In this document: piece after piece, positions 59,906 through 64,000 of the stretch
Numbering within the stretch: the first letter of the stretch is position 1
Layout: each line of letters opens with the position of its first letter
Source of the DNA: Gammaproteobacteria bacterium UBA5109
GTDB lineage: Bacteria > Pseudomonadota > Gammaproteobacteria > Pseudomonadales > Pseudohongiellaceae
Reading direction: 5' to 3'
DNA: 64,000 nucleotides
Assembly (NCBI GenBank): GCA_002414385.1
Contig: DHZH01000003.1
Coordinates: 12,462 to 76,461, forward strand
Program-made: the position numbers and the translations under genes
The notes under the pieces: model-generated
Told to the model about the DNA's origin: nothing
Databases searched by the model: none
Seen by the model: only the letters and a program-made list of their open reading frames with translations

Positions 59906-60988
59906 ATGAAAGCATCCATAGTAGAAAAACTGCAGAATTTAAGTGAACGTTACGAAGAACTTGAAGCACTGATGAGTGATCCCGATGTCATTGCTGAACA
60001 GGATAAATTCCGGGCCTATTCGATGGAATATGCGGAACTGGAACCGGTAATCAAAAGTTTTCGTGAATACCGCCAGGCTTCATCTGATCTGCAAGAAGCC
60101 CAGCTCATGCAAAAAGACAGTGACCCGGAACTACGGCAGATGGGTGATGAAGAAGCAGAACTGGCCGCTGGGAAAATCGAAAATCTGGAAGCTTCCCTGC
60201 AGAAGCTCCTGTTGCCGAAAGATCCACGTGATGACTGTAATGTGTTTCTGGAAATCCGCGCCGGTACCGGCGGTGATGAAGCGGCAATTTTTTCCGGTGA
60301 CCTGTATCGCATGTATTCCCGTTATGCCGAAACCCAGGGCTGGAAAACCGAGATTATTTCCGAGCGCCCCGGAGAACACGGGGGTTACAAGGAAATTATC
60401 GTGCGCATTCAGGGCAACAGGGTATATGCCCGGCTGAAATTTGAATCCGGTGCCCATCGGGTACAGCGTGTGCCGGAAACCGAAACCCAGGGCAGGGTGC
60501 ATACATCTGCCTGCACAGTCGCAGTAATGGCCGAAGTAGAAGAACTGCAGGAAATCGAGATAAACAAGAATGACCTGCGGGTCGATACATTTCGTGCCAG
60601 TGGCGCTGGTGGACAGCATGTCAATAAAACCGATTCTGCGATTCGGCTGACTCACCTGCCGTCCGGAATCGTGGTGGAATGTCAGGATGAGCGTTCCCAG
60701 CATAAAAACAAGGCCAAGGCCATGGCACTGTTACAGGCGCGTTTACAGTCCGCTGCTGAAGCTGAACAACAACAGGAACAATCGGATGAACGCCGAAACC
60801 TGGTTGGCAGTGGTGACCGTTCCGAGAAAATCCGCACCTATAATTATCCTGATGGCCGGATAACGGATCATCGGATTAAACTGACACTGTATAAACTCAA
60901 TGATGTCATGGCTGGTGACCTGGATGATGTGATTCAGCCGCTGATTAATGAACACCAGGCCGATCAGCTCGCCGAACTGGCTTCCTGA
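59906..60988 (+). CDS. prfA: Peptide chain release factor 1
   Basis: This 360-residue RF1 has the peptidyl-transferase motif GGQ at 235-237 (ASGAGGQHVNKTDSA). The stop-codon-reading tripeptide of the RF1 PxT type is Pro190-Glu191-Thr192 (RVPETETQGRVHTSAC), so it recognises UAA and UAG. It is followed by prmC, whose product methylates the Gln of GGQ. It has a full-length N-terminal helical domain and starts nine bases after hemA. Confidence 0.97.
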   Translation: MKASIVEKLQNLSERYEELEALMSDPDVIAEQDKFRAYSMEYAELEPVIKSFREYRQASSDLQEAQLMQKDSDPELRQMGDEEAELAAGKIENLEASLQKLLLPKDPRDDCNVFLEIRAGTGGDEAAIFSGDLYRMYSRYAETQGWKTEIISERPGEHGGYKEIIVRIQGNRVYARLKFESGAHRVQRVPETETQGRVHTSACTVAVMAEVEELQEIEINKNDLRVDTFRASGAGGQHVNKTDSAIRLTHLPSGIVVECQDERSQHKNKAKAMALLQARLQSAAEAEQQQEQSDERRNLVGSGDRSEKIRTYNYPDGRITDHRIKLTLYKLNDVMAGDLDDVIQPLINEHQADQLAELAS

Positions 60989-60999
60989 TTTGCATTCCC

Positions 61000-61830
61000 A
61001 TGCAGATTAAACAGGCGCTCAGGCAGGCAGAAACAACACTGACTGACAGTCCCTCCGCGCAACTTGATGCCCAGATCCTGCTGGCCAGGGTTCTGGATAA
61101 AGGTCGCGAGTTTTTACTGAGCTGGCCGGAAAAGGAAATCACTCATGAACAGCAGGAACATTTTCTGCAGTTGCTTGCCGAGCGTCAGCGTGGAATACCA
61201 ATAGCCTACCTGACTGGGCGCAGGGCGTTCTGGGATTTCGACCTGGAAGTTAACACTGATGTACTGATTCCAAGGCCGGAAACTGAATTACTGGTAGAAC
61301 TGGCACTGCAAAACCTGAAACAGGAGAACCAGCTGATCGCTGATCTGGGTACCGGCTCCGGTGCAATTGCGCTGGCGCTTGCCAGGGAAAGGCCGCAATG
61401 GAAGGTGATAGCCAGTGATACAAGTGCGGGCGCACTAAATGTGGCCAGGCGTAATGCCGAGACACTTGCTCTGGATAATCTTGATTTCAGGCCTGGCTCA
61501 TGGTGCGAAGTAATAGCCACTGATGAAAAGCTTGATGCCCTGTTGGCCAATCCTCCTTATATAGATCCTGAGGATCACCACCTGCAGCAGGGAGATCTAC
61601 GCTTTGAGCCAAAAAATGCACTGGTGGCCGGGGCAGGTGGAATGGCAGATCTGCAGACAATTGTGCAGCAGGCCAGGGAAAAACTCTTGCCCCGGGGGTT
61701 GTTGCTGCTGGAACACGGCTATCAGCAGGCTGCCGGGCTGCAAAAACTCCTGCAGGAATCCGGTTACAATGATATTGAAACCCACCAGGATCTGGCAGGG
61801 CTGGATCGCGTGACACTGGCAAGACGCTGA
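61000..61830 (+). CDS. prmC: Release factor glutamine N5-methyltransferase
   Basis: This 276-residue SAM-dependent methyltransferase of the HemK/PrmC type has an N-terminal helical domain and the SAM-binding DLGTGSGAIALALA. The catalytic motif is NPPY at 184-187 (LLANPPYID), with the IPRPETELLVE linker also conserved. It methylates Gln of the GGQ motif in release factors. Start 11 bases after prfA. The downstream gene begins two bases after its stop. Confidence 0.96.
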   Translation: MQIKQALRQAETTLTDSPSAQLDAQILLARVLDKGREFLLSWPEKEITHEQQEHFLQLLAERQRGIPIAYLTGRRAFWDFDLEVNTDVLIPRPETELLVELALQNLKQENQLIADLGTGSGAIALALARERPQWKVIASDTSAGALNVARRNAETLALDNLDFRPGSWCEVIATDEKLDALLANPPYIDPEDHHLQQGDLRFEPKNALVAGAGGMADLQTIVQQAREKLLPRGLLLLEHGYQQAAGLQKLLQESGYNDIETHQDLAGLDRVTLARR

Positions 61831-61831
61831 T

Positions 61832-62593
61832 ATGCACAAGTCCCTTGTTTTTATGTTTGTTCTGCTGAGCCCGCTGCTGCACGCACAGGATAGTGAGCTC
61901 AACGCCCTGGTGGTGCAGGCTGAAGCCGGGGATATTGAATCCCAATACCAACTTGGCCTGTATTATGACAGCGACAGTGAAACCGATCGTGACTACACCG
62001 CTGCAGCTCGCTGGTACCGGGAGGCAGCTCAACAGGGACACATAGCCGCGCAATATAATCTGGCACAGTTGTACCGGATCGGGCAGGGGCTGGAAGCTGA
62101 TATGCAACAGGCCCTTTACTGGTTCATGCAGGCAGCAGAAGCAGGCAATGATCCTCTGGCCCAGTTTACCCTGGGTGACATTCACCGCTACGGTGAAGGT
62201 GTTGTTGCCAACCCCTTTGAAGCTTTTCGCTGGTATATTCTGGCGGCTGAGCAAACACTGCCTGAAGCGGAATTTATTGTCGGACTCTGGCTGGCTGACG
62301 GCATAGGTGCTCCGGAGAATGACTTTTTAGCCCTGAGCTGGCTGCGCAAGGCCGCGGCGCAGGGTATGACTGATGCCTTTTATGAACTGGGCAGCATGTA
62401 TGCTGAAGGAGAAGGTATCAGCACTGATCTGCAACAGGCTTATGTCTGGTACAGTGTTGCTGTTGAACTGGGTCTTGTCCGGGCGCAGAACCAACGGGAT
62501 ACTGTCGCATCCATGCTCGAAGCGCAGCAACTTGAAACTGCACGTCAGGATGTCAGGCAATGCATTGCTTCCGAACTGAGTGAATGTGAATAA
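61832..62593 (+). CDS. Secreted Sel1-repeat protein
   Basis: This 253-residue protein has a signal peptide (MHKSLVFMFVLLSPLLHA, cleavage before QDS) and four to five Sel1-type repeats of about 36 residues: AEAGDIESQYQLGLYYDS, AQQGHIAAQYNLAQLYRIG, AEAGNDPLAQFTLGDIHRYGEG and similar to about residue 215. Sel1 repeats mediate protein contacts, often in envelope stress or signalling. It is inserted between prmC and the moeB-like gene, with two bases to each neighbour, so it is cotranscribed. In Pseudomonas prmC and moeB adjoin directly, as far as I recall. Confidence 0.87.
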   Translation: MHKSLVFMFVLLSPLLHAQDSELNALVVQAEAGDIESQYQLGLYYDSDSETDRDYTAAARWYREAAQQGHIAAQYNLAQLYRIGQGLEADMQQALYWFMQAAEAGNDPLAQFTLGDIHRYGEGVVANPFEAFRWYILAAEQTLPEAEFIVGLWLADGIGAPENDFLALSWLRKAAAQGMTDAFYELGSMYAEGEGISTDLQQAYVWYSVAVELGLVRAQNQRDTVASMLEAQQLETARQDVRQCIASELSECE

Positions 62594-62595
62594 AC

Positions 62596-63357
62596 ATGCA
62601 TGATGATCAACTGCTAAGATACAGCCGCCAGATAATGCTGCCGGAGATGGATATAGCCGGGCAGGAAAAACTGCTGGATGCCAGTGTGCTGGTAATCGGT
62701 GCCGGCGGACTTGGATGTCCGGCAGCGATGTACCTGGCCAGTGCGGGAGTCGGGCATCTGACGCTGGCCGATCATGATCGGGTTGAACTCAGTAACCTGC
62801 AACGACAGATTGGTCACCAGACAAGTTCAATTGGCCTCAGCAAGGTTGCTTCACTTAAAGAGACACTGCTGCAACTCAATCCCGAAGTGAAAATTACTGC
62901 GCTACTTGAAAAACTTGCGGGTGATACGCTGGGGATGGAAATTAAAAATGCCGATGTGGTTCTGGATTGTACAGATAATTTTGAATCACGGCTGGCGATA
63001 AACAGCTTGAGTCGACATTATAAAGTCCCATTGGTATCCGGTGCAGCAATTCGCATGGAAGCGCAGCTCAGTGTCTTTGATCAGCGGGATGCAAGCAGCC
63101 CCTGTTATCAATGTCTTTATGAGGTCGATAGTGATATGTCGCTCTCCTGTTCAGAAAGTGGAGTTATGGCGCCCCTGGTCGGCATTATCGGATCAATGCA
63201 GGCCATGGAGGCGATCAAACTGATTGCCGGTATTGGTCAAGTGGCAAGTGCTCGATTGCTATTACTTGATGCAGCAAGCATGCAATGGCGTGAAATGAAG
63301 CTTCAGCAGGACCCGGCATGTCCTGTCTGTAATCCGTCACGGCAAGCAAATCAATAG
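62596..63357 (+). CDS. moeB: MoeB/ThiF/HesA-family adenylyltransferase
   Basis: This 253-residue E1-like enzyme adenylates the C-terminus of a small sulfur-carrier protein (MoaD or ThiS). The nucleotide loop GAGGLGCPAAMYLASAGVG, DHDRVELSNLQRQIGH and a VLDCTDNFESR segment are typical. Zn-binding cysteines are visible in SPCYQC and near the end in CPVC. It has no rhodanese domain. Its position after prmC favours MoeB (molybdopterin synthesis), the order known from pseudomonads, but ThiF function is possible. Confidence 0.9.
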   Translation: MHDDQLLRYSRQIMLPEMDIAGQEKLLDASVLVIGAGGLGCPAAMYLASAGVGHLTLADHDRVELSNLQRQIGHQTSSIGLSKVASLKETLLQLNPEVKITALLEKLAGDTLGMEIKNADVVLDCTDNFESRLAINSLSRHYKVPLVSGAAIRMEAQLSVFDQRDASSPCYQCLYEVDSDMSLSCSESGVMAPLVGIIGSMQAMEAIKLIAGIGQVASARLLLLDAASMQWREMKLQQDPACPVCNPSRQANQ

Positions 63358-63511
63358 ATAGTCGCTCAGTCTGAATTATATTTGGCGGTAATAATCAACC
63401 GGTTCACTGTCGAATAATAATAAACCAAACGGTATTGGCCGGACATGCTATATACTGTGTGTCCGCAAGGTTTATAACAAAAAAATACATTTAAAACTTA
63501 AAGGAGTACTT

Positions 63512-63898
63512 ATGTTTACCCATGTTTGTGTTGGTTCCAATGATCTGGAAAAGTTAAAGAAATTCTATGATGCTGCCCTGACTCCTATGGGGATTCAGAG
63601 CGCTGGGATCATGCATGACCGGGCTTGTGTTTATGCGACAGATACGGGCAGCTTCCTGGTCATGAAGCCGGCTGATGGTAAAGATGCATGCCATGCCAAT
63701 GGTGGCACTATTGGGTTTGCTGCTGCCGATGCTGCTACAGTCGATGCATTTCATGCGGCTGGCCTGGAAAATGGTGGCAGCGATGAAGGTGCGCCGGGTA
63801 AACGTCCGAATGCGCCGGGTAATGCCTATGGTGCTTATCTCCGAGACCCCTTTGGCAATAAAATCTGCGCCTATTGTCAGCTTCCCGAAGGCGAGTAG
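63512..63898 (+). CDS. VOC (glyoxalase/dioxygenase fold) family protein
   Basis: This 128-residue single-domain VOC protein has two beta-alpha-beta-beta-beta modules: FTHVCVGSNDLEKLKKFYDAAL at the start and GAYLRDPFGNKICAYCQLPEG at the end. Potential metal ligands are His4 and the acidic residues that close each module. Members include glyoxalases, fosfomycin/bleomycin resistance proteins and dioxygenases; this one is unassigned. Ribosome-binding site AAAGGAG precedes the ATG at normal distance. A terminator follows 46 bases after the stop. Confidence 0.85.
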   Translation: MFTHVCVGSNDLEKLKKFYDAALTPMGIQSAGIMHDRACVYATDTGSFLVMKPADGKDACHANGGTIGFAAADAATVDAFHAAGLENGGSDEGAPGKRPNAPGNAYGAYLRDPFGNKICAYCQLPEGE

Positions 63899-63944
63899 AA
63901 AAAGCTTTTGAAGCTCTGTTCATATTAACAGGCCTCACAGGGTT

Positions 63945-63976
63945 AAAAGAGGAAGCCAGGGGCTTCCTCTTTTTTT
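63945..63976 (+). terminator. Intrinsic terminator after the VOC gene
   Basis: The perfect 13-bp stem AAAAGAGGAAGCC / GGCTTCCTCTTTT with an AGG loop is followed by more T residues. It ends the transcript of the VOC gene. Confidence 0.9.
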
Positions 63977-64000
63977 GGCATTTGGCATCAGGGCTTTTTC

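Noticed and set aside
1..64000. CRISPR arrays, insertion sequences, prophage or integrase genes
   Set aside because: No regularly spaced repeats, transposase, integrase or phage structural genes were recognised anywhere in the window.

Overview
The window reads as chromosomal DNA of a free-living, probably marine or saline-water gammaproteobacterium. The strongest evidence is the housekeeping block at 51.2-63.4 kb. It has hemA-prfA-prmC on one strand and, divergent from it, TPR lipoprotein-lolB-ispE-tRNA(Gln)-prs-rplY-pth-ychF-tRNA(Met). As I recall it, this is the Pseudomonas-type gene order. A large Mrp-type cation/proton antiporter locus and TonB-dependent transport fit the same picture. 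No insertion sequence, phage, plasmid or CRISPR signal is visible. The genus cannot be fixed from sequence reading alone.

Layout. 0-6 kb: the 3' end of a LysR regulator, then a sulfide-oxidation/detoxification operon: two half-size YeeE/YedE membrane proteins, a persulfide-dioxygenase-type metallo-hydrolase, a DUF442-sulfide:quinone oxidoreductase fusion and a SulP anion permease. 6-14 kb: a heavy-metal RND efflux operon (TolC, adaptor, CusA/CzcA pump, DUF3240), divergent from its two-component system, whose sensor kinase is interrupted by a frameshift. 14-16.2 kb: tRNA-Gln(CUG), Dps, a thioredoxin-like lipoprotein and a peroxiredoxin, forming a small redox-stress group. 16.2-21.1 kb: a two-receiver response-regulator protein and a divergent PepSY protein/TonB-dependent receptor pair.

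21.2-40.9 kb is a catabolic island for plant phenolics. A tannase/feruloyl-esterase-like lipoprotein precedes pobA and a complete protocatechuate 4,5-cleavage set in the order galD-ligI-ligK-ligJ-ligA-ligB-ligC. Then come a short MetE-like methyltransferase, a second tannase-like hydrolase, an unusual acyl-CoA dehydrogenase, an aromatic-acid MFS transporter, an aromatic aldehyde dehydrogenase, a hydroxycinnamoyl-CoA hydratase-lyase and a feruloyl-CoA synthetase. Together these would release hydroxycinnamates or gallate from esters, shorten p-coumarate or ferulate to the aldehyde and acid, hydroxylate 4-hydroxybenzoate, and take protocatechuate to pyruvate and oxaloacetate. A vanillate O-demethylase is not in the window; the MetE-like enzyme may be connected with methyl-group handling.

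40.9-48.3 kb is a nine-gene Mrp antiporter operon with three MrpD/NuoL-like subunits, no full-length MrpA, and a probable AUU start on the MrpB-type subunit. 48.4-51.2 kb holds a metallo-beta-lactamase-fold lipoprotein and an AT-richer adenylate-cyclase/FHA gene. A run of strong inverted repeats lies between tRNA-Met and ychF. Three related palindromes built on GGTGYCRGAG punctuate the 38-48 kb region. The window ends with prmC, a Sel1-repeat protein, a MoeB/ThiF-type enzyme and a VOC-family protein.
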